A DNA stretch of 64,000 bases from Chelatococcus composti. Lineage in GTDB: Bacteria; Pseudomonadota; Alphaproteobacteria; Rhizobiales; Beijerinckiaceae. The translations under genes and the position numbers were made by a program. This document shows positions 39,612 through 48,835 of the stretch, one piece after another. The notes beneath the pieces are model-generated. The model made no database searches and had not been told where the DNA came from. It saw only the letters and a program-made list of their open reading frames with translations. The stretch is from contig NZ_JACHEH010000001.1 in assembly GCF_014201415.1 (NCBI RefSeq), forward strand, positions 606,184 to 670,183, given 5' to 3'. How positions within the stretch are numbered: the stretch's first letter is position 1; every line of letters begins with the position of its first letter.

Positions 39612-40892
39612 TCACCCGTACCGAAGGGCCTCGACCGGGTCGAGGCGCGCCGCCCGCCAGCTTGGATAGAGCGTCGCCAGCAGCGAGAGGACGATGGCCA
39701 TGACCACGACGGTCGTCACCTCGGCCGGGTCCACCTCGGCCGGCAGGCGGCTGAGAAAGTAGAGCTCGGCCGGGAAGAGGTTCGAGTTCGTGAGTTGCGA
39801 GAGGAAGCTGCGGATCCCCTCCACATTCCAGGCCAGCGTCAGGCCCAGGAGGAAGCCGGCGAACGTACCCACAATGCCAATGGACGCGCCGGTGATGAGG
39901 AAGACGCGCATCACCGCGCCGCGCGTCGCGCCCATGGTGCGCAGGATGGCGATGTCCTCGCTCTTGTCCTTCACCAGCATGATGAGGCCGGAGACGATGT
40001 TGAGCGCCGCCACGAGCACGATCAGCGTGAGGATGAGGAACATCACATTGCGCTCAACCTCCAGCGCGCCGAAGAAGGTGCGGTTCCGCTGCCGCCAGTC
40101 CGTGATCAGGATCGGCCGGCCGGCCGCCTCCTCGATCCGTGCCCGCATCGGCCCCACCTCGTCGGCATTGTCGAGGAACACCTCGATGACGCTGACGTCC
40201 CCGTCCCGGTTGAAATAGGCCTGCGCCTCGCTGAGCGGCATGTAGACGAAGGTGTTGTCGAACTCGGACATGCCGATCTCGAACACCGCCACGATGGGAT
40301 AGGCCTTGATGCGCGGGGCCGTGCCGAAGGCGGTCGCGGCGCCGCGCGGCGATACGATGGTGAGGGAATCGCCGACCCGCAGGCCGAGATATTCGGCCAT
40401 GCGCCGGCCGATGGCGACGCCGCCCTTCACGTCGAAATCGCGCAGGGTGCCCTGCCTGATGGTGTCGGCGATGAAGGGGATGCTGGCGATGTCGGCCTCG
40501 CGCACGCCGCGCACCAGGGCGCCGCCCGACGCAGCGGTGGAGGAGACGAGCGCCTGGCCCTCCACCATCGGCACGACAAGCTTTACGCCGTCGAGGGCCG
40601 AGAGCCGCTTGGCCACCTCGTCGTAGTCGGTCAGCGGCGAATCGATCGGCTGGATGAACATGTGGCCGTTCACGCCGACGATCTTGTCGAGCAGCTCCTT
40701 GCGGAAGCCGTTCATCACCGACATGACGACGATGAGCGTCGCGACCCCCAGCATGATGCCGAGGAAGGAAAAGCCAGCGATGACGGAAATGAAGCCCTCG
40801 CGCCGGCGCGCGCGCAGGTAGCGGGCCGCGAGCAGCCACTCGAAGAGCGCAAAGGGTCTCGTCGAACCGCTTTCGGCCGCGCGTGCGCTCAT
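39612..40892 (-). CDS. lolC: Lipoprotein-releasing ABC transporter permease (LolC/E family)
   Basis: Inner-membrane permease paired with LolD. The 426-residue protein has an N-terminal helix (about 34-58, SVIAGFSFLGIMLGVATLIVV), a large periplasmic MacB-like domain at about 60-280, and a C-terminal FtsX domain with three helices. The ATG at 40892 (MSARAAESG) is used; a start at 40937 would overlap proS. A single LolC/E-type gene, not a lolC plus lolE pair, is present here, so the transporter may use a homodimer (a LolF-like form known in other proteobacteria). Confidence 0.93.
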   Translation of the reverse strand: MSARAAESGSTRPFALFEWLLAARYLRARRREGFISVIAGFSFLGIMLGVATLIVVMSVMNGFRKELLDKIVGVNGHMFIQPIDSPLTDYDEVAKRLSALDGVKLVVPMVEGQALVSSTAASGGALVRGVREADIASIPFIADTIRQGTLRDFDVKGGVAIGRRMAEYLGLRVGDSLTIVSPRGAATAFGTAPRIKAYPIVAVFEIGMSEFDNTFVYMPLSEAQAYFNRDGDVSVIEVFLDNADEVGPMRARIEEAAGRPILITDWRQRNRTFFGALEVERNVMFLILTLIVLVAALNIVSGLIMLVKDKSEDIAILRTMGATRGAVMRVFLITGASIGIVGTFAGFLLGLTLAWNVEGIRSFLSQLTNSNLFPAELYFLSRLPAEVDPAEVTTVVVMAIVLSLLATLYPSWRAARLDPVEALRYG

Positions 40893-40911
40893 GCCGCTCC
40901 CCGCCCCGCCA

Positions 40912-42234
40912 TCAGCCCGCGATCCGCGCCACGGCATCCTCGATGGACAGGAGCTGGCGCTCGCCCGTGGCGCGCCGCTTCAGCTCCACCTTGCCGTCGG
41001 CAAGGCTCTTGGGGCCCACGAGAATCTGCCACGGCATGCCGACGAGGTCGGCCGTCGCAAACTTGGCACCGGGGCGCTCGTCCCGGTCGTCGTAGAGCAC
41101 GTCGATGCCACGCGTGGTAAGCGCATGGTACAGCCTGGCGCAGGCCTCGTCCGTCGCCGTGTCGCCGACCTTGATGTTGATGAGCGAAACGTCGAAGGGC
41201 GCGATGGGATCCGGCCAGATGATGCCGGCATCGTCGTGGCTCGCCTCGATGATGGCAGCGACGAGGCGCGACGGGCCGATGCCATAGGAGCCCATGTGCA
41301 CGGGATGCTCCTTGCCATCGGGGCCGGTGACCGTCGCCTTCATCGGCAGGGAGTATTTCGTGCCGAAGTAGAAGATGTGGCCCACCTCGATGCCGCGCGC
41401 CGACACCTTCCGGTCGTCCGGAATGGCAGCGAAGGCGGCCTCGTCGTGCTTCTCGGAGGTCGCGGCATAGAGCGACGTCCATTTGTCGACGATCGCCTGC
41501 AGACCGGCGACGTCGTCGAAATCCGTGTCCGCCGACGGGATGGGAAAGTCGAGGAAGTCGCGGTGGCAGAACACCTCGCTCTCGCCCGTTGAGGCCAGGA
41601 TGATGAACTCGTGGCTGAGGTCGCCGCCGATGGGCCCCGTGTCGGCCCGCATCGGAATGGCCTTGAGGCCGAGCCGGGCGAAGGTACGCAGATAGGCCAC
41701 GAACATCTTGTTGTAGGAGTGGCGCGCGCCCGCCTGGTCGATGTCGAAGGAATAGGCGTCCTTCATCAGGAACTCGCGCGAGCGCATGGTGCCGAAACGC
41801 GGGCGGATCTCGTCCCGGAACTTCCACTGGATGTGGTAGAGGTTAAGCGGCAGGTCCTTGTACGAGCGCACATAGGACCGGAAGATGTCCGTGATCATCT
41901 CCTCATTCGTCGGCCCGTAGAGCATCTCGCGCTCATGCCGGTCGGTGATGCGCAGCATCTCCTTGCCGTAGGCGTCGTAGCGGCCCGACTCACGCCACAG
42001 TTCGGCGGACTGGATCGTCGGCATCAGCAGCTCGATGGCCCCGGAGCGATTCTGCTCCTCGCGCACGATTGCCGAAATTTTGGTCAGAACCCGGTGGCCG
42101 ATCGGCAGCCAGGCATAGATGCCAGCCGATTGCTGCCGGATGAGCCCCGCCCGCAGCATCAGGCGATGGGAGACGATCTCCGCTTCTTTGGGGTCTTCAC
42201 GGAGCGTGGGCAGGAAATAGCGGCTGAGACGCAT
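40912..42234 (-). CDS. proS: Prolyl-tRNA synthetase (short alphaproteobacterial form)
   Basis: Charges tRNA-Pro. The 440-residue class II synthetase has the motifs [37 protein letters not shown] and [16 protein letters not shown], then the anticodon-binding domain at about 345-440. It is about 130 residues shorter than the E. coli enzyme and has no room for the editing insert between motifs 2 and 3, as usual for alphaproteobacteria; separate YbaK/ProXp editing enzymes would be needed for Ala-tRNA-Pro. The ATG at 42234 opens [13 protein letters not shown]. Confidence 0.96.
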   Translation of the reverse strand: MRLSRYFLPTLREDPKEAEIVSHRLMLRAGLIRQQSAGIYAWLPIGHRVLTKISAIVREEQNRSGAIELLMPTIQSAELWRESGRYDAYGKEMLRITDRHEREMLYGPTNEEMITDIFRSYVRSYKDLPLNLYHIQWKFRDEIRPRFGTMRSREFLMKDAYSFDIDQAGARHSYNKMFVAYLRTFARLGLKAIPMRADTGPIGGDLSHEFIILASTGESEVFCHRDFLDFPIPSADTDFDDVAGLQAIVDKWTSLYAATSEKHDEAAFAAIPDDRKVSARGIEVGHIFYFGTKYSLPMKATVTGPDGKEHPVHMGSYGIGPSRLVAAIIEASHDDAGIIWPDPIAPFDVSLINIKVGDTATDEACARLYHALTTRGIDVLYDDRDERPGAKFATADLVGMPWQILVGPKSLADGKVELKRRATGERQLLSIEDAVARIAG

Positions 42235-42439
42235 GAGACAACGGCAACCGGGCTTGTGTGGAAGGGAGCGAGTCGTTTGCTGAGACAACACTGCCGCACG
42301 GCAAAAGACAAGGCTGGCTTTGCGAATCGCCGCCCGCACCTTCGGCTTTCGGCATGCGTATGACGGCGGCATGCAAAAAATGCGGGCAGCCTCTGCACAA
42401 ATGGGTGACAAGTGCCGCACGATGGACTATGCATTTGAT

Positions 42440-42611
42440 GCCGATCGAAAGTCCCTGCCACCATCCACAGAGCGGGGAATTGCGGTCCAGGTCTCGGGAG
42501 GAAGCCCAAAACAGCGCCGAGAGGTGCGGGAGCACCCCACTGTTCCGAATGAACAGGCGTTTCGGGTTCGAGAAGAAACTCCTACAGCAAGGCGGTCAGC
42601 CTTGCTTTTTT
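42440..42611 (+). ncRNA. Candidate small RNA with own promoter-like elements and terminator
   Basis: GTGACA (42405-42410) and TATGCA (42428-42433) are spaced 17 bp apart and predict a start near 42440. A terminator ends the interval at 42611, giving about 172 nt. Inside are several short stem-loops: TCTCGG/CCGAGA, GGTGC/GCACC with a GGGA loop, CTGTTC/GAACAG and GTTTC/GAAAC. No ORF with a ribosome site fits. It does not show the core signatures of SRP RNA, RNase P or tmRNA. The -10 match is weak, so this is a prediction. Confidence 0.35.
42586..42611 (+). terminator. Orphan intrinsic terminator on the plus strand
   Basis: AGCAAGGC and GCCTTGCT (8-bp stem, 5-nt loop GGTCA), followed by six Ts (42606-42611). 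The minus-strand side lacks a T-tract, so it serves plus-strand transcription. The nearest plus-strand gene upstream is more than 3.7 kb away. Confidence 0.85.
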
Positions 42612-42661
42612 GTTGGAACATACGGTTTCAAGCGCAACCAACTGCGCCGGACCGCTTCCCC

Positions 42662-42892
42662 TCAGAATTCGATCATCGCCAGAGCAACCTTCACGACGCC
42701 CAGGATGATGGCCGACACGACGGTCGTCGCCAGCGCCTTCTTGAGAAGCTGGGGCTTCACCGGCGCGCCGGGCTCCGTGCCGCTCGTCACCTCGCCCGAC
42801 TCCGCCTGGCTGCGCACGCCGAAGGGCAGTACCGCGAAGAGCACCGTCCACCAGATGATGAAATAGAGGGCCAGCCAGGTCACGATCGTCAT
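42662..42892 (-). CDS. DUF1467 family small membrane protein
   Basis: A 76-residue protein with two hydrophobic helices (about 5-24, WLALYFIIWWTVLFAVLPFG, and 52-73, LATTVVSAIILGVVKVALAMI) joined by an acidic-polar loop. This fits the DUF1467 family, common in Hyphomicrobiales next to mce and rnj. Function is unknown. The start at 42892 is the most upstream ATG after mce (35 bp gap). Confidence 0.8.
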   Translation of the reverse strand: MTIVTWLALYFIIWWTVLFAVLPFGVRSQAESGEVTSGTEPGAPVKPQLLKKALATTVVSAIILGVVKVALAMIEF

Positions 42893-42927
42893 CGGTCTAC
42901 TCGCTGCAGACGGTTGGAAGCGGCCGG

Positions 42928-43332
42928 TCAGGCCTGCTCCAGCTCCACGAGCGTCCCGCAGAAATCCTTGGGGTGGAGGAAGAGCACGGGCTTGCCGTGC
43001 GCACCGATCTTCGGTTCGCCGCCGCCCAGCACGCGAGCCCCCTTCTCCACCAGATGGTCGCGCGCGGCAATGATGTCGTCCACCTCGTAGCAGACGTGGT
43101 GGATGCCGCCGTCGGCATTGCGCTCAAGGAAGCGGGCGATGGGCGAATCGGCTCCCAGAGGCTCGAGCAGCTCGATCTTGGTGTTCGGCAGCTCGACAAA
43201 GACCGTGGTCACGCCGTGCTCGGGCTGCTGCACGGCCGGCGACACGCGCGCCCCGAGGGTGTCGCGATAGACGGCACAGGCCTTCTCGAGATCACGGACG
43301 GCAATGGCGACGTGGTTGAGGCGGCCGATCAT
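42928..43332 (-). CDS. mce: Methylmalonyl-CoA epimerase
   Basis: Interconverts the R and S forms of methylmalonyl-CoA in propionate metabolism. The 134-residue vicinal-oxygen-chelate protein has the metal-ligand pattern His7 (LNHVAIA), Glu in KIELLEPLG, His in HHVCYEV and Glu in LVELE. Start at 43332 (MIGRLNHV); an earlier start would overlap rnj. The partner mutase is not in this window. Confidence 0.94.
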   Translation of the reverse strand: MIGRLNHVAIAVRDLEKACAVYRDTLGARVSPAVQQPEHGVTTVFVELPNTKIELLEPLGADSPIARFLERNADGGIHHVCYEVDDIIAARDHLVEKGARVLGGGEPKIGAHGKPVLFLHPKDFCGTLVELEQA

Positions 43333-43361
43333 GAGGCTCTCCCGGCTGACGGACCTCCACG

Positions 43362-45035
43362 TCATACGACGATCACATGCACATGGCACGTTGGCTTTTT
43401 GCCCCAGGCATGGCGCACTTCTGCGCGCACCGCCCGCTCCACGGCGCTCGCCACCGTATCGGGGTCGCGCCGGCGCGCCTTGGGCAGCCCGTCGAGGACA
43501 TCGGCCACGGCATCGCTGACGAGCTCGTGCATCGGCTCGCCCTCACGCGTCGCCGAAGGCAGGCCGGTGAGTTCCACCTGCGCGTCGCCCCGGATCTCCC
43601 CCTTGTCGTCGAGGGCGATGGCGACGGACACGATGCCGGCAAAGGCAAGCTTGCGGCGCTCGCCGATGGTGGGCTCGCCCGCATTGATGACGATGTCGCC
43701 ATCCTTGTAGAGACGGCCGACGGGCACGTCGTCCACCACGGACGGCTTGCCGGGCGCGAGCTGCACCATCTCGCCGTTCATGGCCCGCACCACGGTGCCG
43801 ATGCCCTCGGCGCGCGCAAACCTGGCCTGCTCGGCAAGGTGCAGGGCCTCGCCGTGGGCCGGCACGAGCACCTTCGGCCGCACCCAGCGATACATGGCGG
43901 CGAGCTCGCCCCGGCGCGGGTGGCCGGAGACGTGGACGAGCGCCTCCCGATCCGTGATCACCTCGATGCCGCGCGCCACGAGATTGTTGATGATGCGGCC
44001 GACGGCCTTCTCGTTGCCCGGGATGGTGCGCGAGGAGAACACCACCCGGTCTCCGGCCGAAAGCGCGATGTCGGGATGCTCGTCGTTTGCCACGCGGGCG
44101 AGCGCCGCCCGCGGCTCGCCCTGGCTGCCCGTAAGCAGCGCCACCACCTTGTTGCGCGGCAGGTAGCCGTAGGTCTCGGCGGAGCGGAAGGGCGGCAGGC
44201 CGGCAAGGTAGCCCCGTTCCGTCGCAACGTCGATGACGCGGTCCATCGCCCGGCCAACCACCACGACCTCGCGGCCGCAGGCCGCTGCTGCCTCGGCCAC
44301 GGCGCGCAGGCGTGCGACGTTGGAGGCGAAGGTCGTCACCGCAACGCGCTCCGGCGCCTCGCGGATGAGATCGACCAGCGTCCTGGCGACATCGGCCTCG
44401 CTGGGGCTGATGCCGTCGCGCAGCACGTTCGTGGAATCGCAGACGAGGGCGAGCACGCCCTCGTCGCCGATCTCGATCAGGCGCTTCTCGTCCGTGGCCC
44501 GGCCCACGCCGGGATGGGGATCGAGCTTCCAGTCGCCCGTGTGAACGACGGTGCCGAGCGGCGTGCGGATGGCGAGGGCGTTCGATTCCGGGATCGAATG
44601 GCCAACAGCCACGAACTCGATGTCGAAGGGGCCGAGAGTGACACGACCGCCCTGCTCCACCACCGTCAGCGGGATCTTGGGCGCCCCCGGCTCGCCGAGC
44701 CGCCGGACTTCCAGCAGGCCGGCCGCGAAAGGTGTGCACACGACGGGCACGCGCAGCCGCGGCCACAGCTCGGCCAGGCCGCCGATATGGTCCTCGTGCG
44801 CGTGGGTGATGACGATGCCGACGAGATTGTCCCGCTCCTCCTCAAGGAAGCGGATGTCGGGAAAGATGAGGTCAACGCCCGGCACATCCTCGCCCGCGAA
44901 GGCGATGCCGCAATCGACGAGCAGCCATTTGCGCCGGCGCGCGGGCCCAAAACCGTAGAGACCGGCGTTCATGCCGATCTCGCCGAGCCCGCCAAGCGCT
45001 ACGAATACGAGGCCGTCGTCATCGCGTGAGGCCAT
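43362..45035 (-). CDS. rnj: Ribonuclease J
   Basis: Metallo-beta-lactamase/beta-CASP nuclease with endo- and 5'-exonuclease activity on RNA. The 557-residue protein has the zinc motif HAHEDHIGGL (near residue 77), DCGIAFAGEDVPGVD, GDWKLDPHP and the beta-CASP SRTIPGNEKAV, with a C-terminal domain after about 440. The order rnj-mce-DUF1467 is typical. birA lies 27 bp upstream. Confidence 0.94.
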   Translation of the reverse strand: MASRDDDGLVFVALGGLGEIGMNAGLYGFGPARRRKWLLVDCGIAFAGEDVPGVDLIFPDIRFLEEERDNLVGIVITHAHEDHIGGLAELWPRLRVPVVCTPFAAGLLEVRRLGEPGAPKIPLTVVEQGGRVTLGPFDIEFVAVGHSIPESNALAIRTPLGTVVHTGDWKLDPHPGVGRATDEKRLIEIGDEGVLALVCDSTNVLRDGISPSEADVARTLVDLIREAPERVAVTTFASNVARLRAVAEAAAACGREVVVVGRAMDRVIDVATERGYLAGLPPFRSAETYGYLPRNKVVALLTGSQGEPRAALARVANDEHPDIALSAGDRVVFSSRTIPGNEKAVGRIINNLVARGIEVITDREALVHVSGHPRRGELAAMYRWVRPKVLVPAHGEALHLAEQARFARAEGIGTVVRAMNGEMVQLAPGKPSVVDDVPVGRLYKDGDIVINAGEPTIGERRKLAFAGIVSVAIALDDKGEIRGDAQVELTGLPSATREGEPMHELVSDAVADVLDGLPKARRRDPDTVASAVERAVRAEVRHAWGKKPTCHVHVIVV

Positions 45036-45062
45036 ACCCTCTCAATCCTCCTAGGTCGCATC

Positions 45063-45848
45063 TCAGGATGCCGTGTCCGAGAGACCCAGATAGAGGTCTC
45101 CCGCGTCAATCGTCCGCCGTCCGTCCGGGCCGTCGAGCAGCAGCCGGCCGGCGGCGTCGAGCCCCGCAAAGGTGCCCGTGAGTTCGCCGCCGGGCAAGCG
45201 CACCCGGGCTCGCCCGCCGATGCCGGCGGCGCGGGAAAGCCAGGCTTCGCGCGTCCGCGCGAAGCCGCGCCCCCTTTCCCACTGCGCCAGCCTGTCGGCG
45301 AAGCTCGACGACAATGCCCGGAAAACCTCGCCTACGTCCACCGCCCCCACTGCCTCGGCGAGGCATCGGGCCGGATAGGGTGTATCCGTCGGCTTGTGGG
45401 CAACGTTGAGGCCCATGCCGATGACGACGGCGAAGCACATGTCCGGCCCGATCCTGTGTCCCTCGAGGATGAGGCCGGACAGCTTGCCGCCGTCCATCAG
45501 GAGGTCGTTGGGCCACTTGAGCGCCAGCCGCGGCGCGGTGAGCCCGGTGACGCCCGCCACGGCGTCATGGAGGGCCAGCCCCGCGACGAAACCGAGCTGC
45601 GGCGCCGCCGGTGGCTCGCACGGTTCCCTCAGGACGAGGCTGGCGTAAAGGTTGCCGGGCGGCGACGCCCACTGTCGGCCGTGACGCCCCCGCCCCTTCG
45701 TCTGCTCCCGCGCCACCACCCAGAGTCGGTCCGCCCCACGCGACACGGCCTGCTCCAAGGCCACGTCGTTGGTCGAGGCGGTGGTCGCCAGCACCACGAC
45801 GTCGAAGCCGGCCTTGCGTGCCTCCTGCGAGATGGTCCCGCTTTCCAC
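45063..45848 (-). CDS. birA: Biotin--[acetyl-CoA-carboxylase] ligase (catalytic form)
   Basis: Attaches biotin to carboxylase carrier proteins. The 261-residue protein begins directly with the ligase domain: TTASTNDVALE, the biotinyl-AMP loop GRGRHGRQW, LKWPNDLLMDGGKLSGLILE. The N-terminal DNA-binding domain of E. coli BirA is missing, so this is a group I enzyme that does not regulate transcription. It follows nuoN by 19 bp, as in most Hyphomicrobiales, and is probably the tail of the nuo transcript. Confidence 0.95.
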   Translation of the reverse strand: MESGTISQEARKAGFDVVVLATTASTNDVALEQAVSRGADRLWVVAREQTKGRGRHGRQWASPPGNLYASLVLREPCEPPAAPQLGFVAGLALHDAVAGVTGLTAPRLALKWPNDLLMDGGKLSGLILEGHRIGPDMCFAVVIGMGLNVAHKPTDTPYPARCLAEAVGAVDVGEVFRALSSSFADRLAQWERGRGFARTREAWLSRAAGIGGRARVRLPGGELTGTFAGLDAAGRLLLDGPDGRRTIDAGDLYLGLSDTAS

Positions 45849-45867
45849 GTCCCTGTCGCCAGCCCCG

Positions 45868-47313
45868 TCAGAACAGCGAGCGGGCGGCGGCCAGCGCAGC
45901 GCCGTTCAGCGGCGCGGGCGCACCGGGCAGCATCAGGATGAGGATGACGATGCTGGCAAGGGCGAAGACCACCTTCTGGCCCGCAGACATCGGCGTGAAG
46001 GCAGCGCCCGCCGGATCGTCGAAGTGCATGATCTTGACGACCCGGATGTAGTAGTAGGCGCCGATGACGCTGGCAAGCACACCGATGACCGCGAGCGTGT
46101 AGAGCTTGGCCTCGACCGCCGCGGCGAAGACGTACCACTTGGCGAGGAAGCCTGCGAGCGGCGGAATGCCGGCGAGCGAGAAGAACAGGATCGTCAGACC
46201 ATAGGCCGCATAGGGCTGGGTGCGTGCAAGGCCGGCGAGGTCATCGATGCCCTCCACGGGCCCCTCCTCCCGCCGCATGGACAGGATGAAGGCAAAGGTC
46301 CCCAGCGTCATGACGAGATAGATCGCCATGTAGACGAGCACGCTCTGCACGCCTTCCGCCGTGCCTGCCGCCAGGCCGACGAGCGCATAACCCATGTGTC
46401 CGATCGACGAATAGGCCATGAGGCGCTTGATGTTGCGCTGGCCGATGGCGGCAAAGGAGCCGAGGGCCATGGAGGCGATGGCGACAAAGACGATGATCTG
46501 CCGCCACTGATCGACGATGCCCGGGAAAGCCGTGATGAACACGCGCACCAGCAGCGCCATGGCCGCCATCTTGGGCGCCGCAGCGAAGAAGGCGGCGACC
46601 GGTGTCGGCGCGCCCTCGTACACGTCCGGCGTCCACATGTGGAACGGCACGGCCGAGATCTTGAAGGCGAGGCCGGCGGCGATGAACACGAGGCCGAAGA
46701 TGGCGCCGGCATGCCCCTCGCCCTGCAGGGCCTGGGCGATGCCCGCAAAGGACACCGTGCCGGTGAAGCCGTAGATCAGCGAGGCACCGTAGAGCAGCAT
46801 GCCCGAGGAAAGGGCACCGAGCACGAAATACTTGAGGCCCGCCTCGCTCGAACGGGCGTTGTCACGGTCGATGGCGGCGACGACATAGAGCGCGAGACTC
46901 TGCAGCTCGAGGCCGAGGTAGAGCGCGATGAGATCGCCGGCCGAGATCATCATCATCATGCCGACAGTCGCCAGCAGGATGAGGATGGGATACTCGAAAC
47001 GGTTGATGCCCGCCCGGCGCAGGAAGTCGCCCGACATCAGCAGCGCCGCGGCCGAGCCCACCAGCGTCATCACCTTGGCGAAGCGCGCGAAGGCATCGAC
47101 GACGAACGAGCCGCCGAAGGTCTCCAGCCGCTCGCCCCCCTGCGTCACGACGAGGAAGCCGGCGACGAGGAGGGCAACGAACGTGAGCGCCTCGATCAGG
47201 CCCGCGGCACGCTCGCCCCTCAGCGCGCCGATGAGCACGAGAAGAAGCGCGGAGGCGGCCAGGACGATCTCCGGCAGGGCCGGAGCGAGCGCAAACATCG
47301 GGACGGCGGCCAT
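45868..47313 (-). CDS. nuoN: NADH-quinone oxidoreductase subunit N
   Basis: One of the three antiporter-like proton-pumping subunits of complex I. The 481-residue protein has about 14 membrane helices, including [38 protein letters not shown] and [17 protein letters not shown], with the conserved Lys and Glu of the pump path. It overlaps neither neighbour: 10 bp after nuoM and 19 bp before birA. Confidence 0.97.
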   Translation of the reverse strand: MAAVPMFALAPALPEIVLAASALLLVLIGALRGERAAGLIEALTFVALLVAGFLVVTQGGERLETFGGSFVVDAFARFAKVMTLVGSAAALLMSGDFLRRAGINRFEYPILILLATVGMMMMISAGDLIALYLGLELQSLALYVVAAIDRDNARSSEAGLKYFVLGALSSGMLLYGASLIYGFTGTVSFAGIAQALQGEGHAGAIFGLVFIAAGLAFKISAVPFHMWTPDVYEGAPTPVAAFFAAAPKMAAMALLVRVFITAFPGIVDQWRQIIVFVAIASMALGSFAAIGQRNIKRLMAYSSIGHMGYALVGLAAGTAEGVQSVLVYMAIYLVMTLGTFAFILSMRREEGPVEGIDDLAGLARTQPYAAYGLTILFFSLAGIPPLAGFLAKWYVFAAAVEAKLYTLAVIGVLASVIGAYYYIRVVKIMHFDDPAGAAFTPMSAGQKVVFALASIVILILMLPGAPAPLNGAALAAARSLF

Positions 47314-47323
47314 CGGCTGAACC

Positions 47324-48835
47324 TCAGTGAAGCGTCAGGGCCACGGACTTGGCAGTCGCCAGCGCGGCCTGGGTGGACTTGAGCAATTCCGCCGTCGGAG
47401 CGGCGAAGACATCGAGAATGGCGCCCGGCTGCACGCCGTACCAGATCACCAGCAACATCAGCGGCACGAGCACGACCATCTCACGGGCGTTGAGATCGGG
47501 AATGGTCTTCAGGTTCTCCTTCTCGAGCTTGCCGAAGACCACGCGGCGATAGAGCCACAGGGCATAGGCCGCCGAGAAGATGACGCCAGAGGTGGCGAAG
47601 ACGGCAACCCAGGTGTTGGCCTGGAACGCGCCGGCGAGCGACAGGAACTCGCCGATGAAGCCGGACGTGCCCGGCAGGCCGACGTTCGCCATGGTGAAGA
47701 CCATGAACAGCACGGCATAGCGCGGCATGCGCTCCACGAGGCCGCCGTAGGCCGCGATCTCGCGGGTGTGCATGCGGTCATAGATGACGCCGACGCACAG
47801 GAAGAGCGCGCCCGAGACAAGGCCGTGACTGACCATCTGGAACATGGCGCCCTGGATGCCCTGGGTGGTCATCGTGAAGATGCCCATGGTCACGAAGCCC
47901 ATGTGGGCGACGGACGAATAGGCGATGAGCTTCTTGATGTCCTCCTGCATCAGCGCGACGAGCGAGGTGTAGATAATCGCGACGACGGACAGGGCGAACA
48001 CGAGGGGCGCGAAATAGGCCGACGCCTCCGGGAACATCGGGATGGAGAAGCGGATGAAACCGTAGCCGCCCATCTTGAGGAGAATGCCGGCGAGGATGAC
48101 GGAACCCGCCGTCGGCGCCTCCACGTGCGCATCGGGCAGCCAGGTGTGGACCGGCCACATGGGCATCTTCACCGCGAAGGAGGCGAAGAAGGCGAGCCAC
48201 AGCCACGTCTGCATCGCCGGGGCGAACTGGTGCTTGAGGAGCGCCGCGATGTCCGTCGTGCCGGCATCCCAGTACATCGCCATGATGGCGATGAGCATCA
48301 GCACCGAGCCAAGCAGCGTGTAGAGGAAGAACTTGAAGCTCGCGTAGATACGCCGCTTCCCGCCCCAGATGCCGATGATGAGGAACATCGGGATGAGGCC
48401 GGCCTCGAAGAAGAGGTAGAACAGGACGAGATCCTGCGCGACGAAGACGCCGATCATGGTCGTCTCGAGCACGAGGAAGGCGACCATGTACTCCTTCACG
48501 CGCTTCTCGATCGAGGTCCACGACGCCAGGATGCAGAACGGCATCAGGAAGGTCGTCAGCAGGACGAACGGCATCGAGAAGCCGTCCACGCCCAGCCGGA
48601 AGCGGATGGAATCCGTCAGCCAGGAATGATCCTCAGTGAGCTGGAAGGCGGCGCTCGCCGTGTCGAACCGTCCCCAGGCGACGAGCGAGAGGACGAAGGT
48701 TGCGAGCGTCGTCACCAGCGCCACGGAGCGGGCGTTGGAGCGCACCGCCTCCTCGCTGCCGCGCACCACGAGGATGATGGCGGCACCGACGAGCGGCAGG
48801 ATCAGGAGACCGGAGAGGAGACCGAGGCCGAACAT
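47324..48835 (-). CDS. nuoM: NADH-quinone oxidoreductase subunit M
   Basis: Antiporter-like pump subunit. The 503-residue protein has ~14 helices with [49 protein letters not shown] and [18 protein letters not shown]. Its first base coincides with the last base of the nuoL stop (48835), so translation is coupled. Confidence 0.98.
   Translation of the reverse strand: MFGLGLLSGLLILPLVGAAIILVVRGSEEAVRSNARSVALVTTLATFVLSLVAWGRFDTASAAFQLTEDHSWLTDSIRFRLGVDGFSMPFVLLTTFLMPFCILASWTSIEKRVKEYMVAFLVLETTMIGVFVAQDLVLFYLFFEAGLIPMFLIIGIWGGKRRIYASFKFFLYTLLGSVLMLIAIMAMYWDAGTTDIAALLKHQFAPAMQTWLWLAFFASFAVKMPMWPVHTWLPDAHVEAPTAGSVILAGILLKMGGYGFIRFSIPMFPEASAYFAPLVFALSVVAIIYTSLVALMQEDIKKLIAYSSVAHMGFVTMGIFTMTTQGIQGAMFQMVSHGLVSGALFLCVGVIYDRMHTREIAAYGGLVERMPRYAVLFMVFTMANVGLPGTSGFIGEFLSLAGAFQANTWVAVFATSGVIFSAAYALWLYRRVVFGKLEKENLKTIPDLNAREMVVLVPLMLLVIWYGVQPGAILDVFAAPTAELLKSTQAALATAKSVALTLH

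Larger units (their letters stand above)
42235..42661. other. 427-bp gap between proS and the DUF1467 gene
   Basis: No protein-coding potential was seen. It must hold the proS promoter (minus strand). Its right part has a plus-strand terminator with no upstream plus-strand gene and a promoter-like pair 175 bp before it, described separately as a candidate small RNA. Confidence 0.6.

Noticed and set aside
42235..42661. Considered SRP RNA, 6S RNA, RNase P RNA or tmRNA for the proS-DUF1467 gap
   Set aside because: The stretch GGTCCAGGTCTCGGGAGGAA recalls the SRP core only loosely, and none of the diagnostic core motifs of these RNAs is present; kept only as an unnamed small-RNA candidate.
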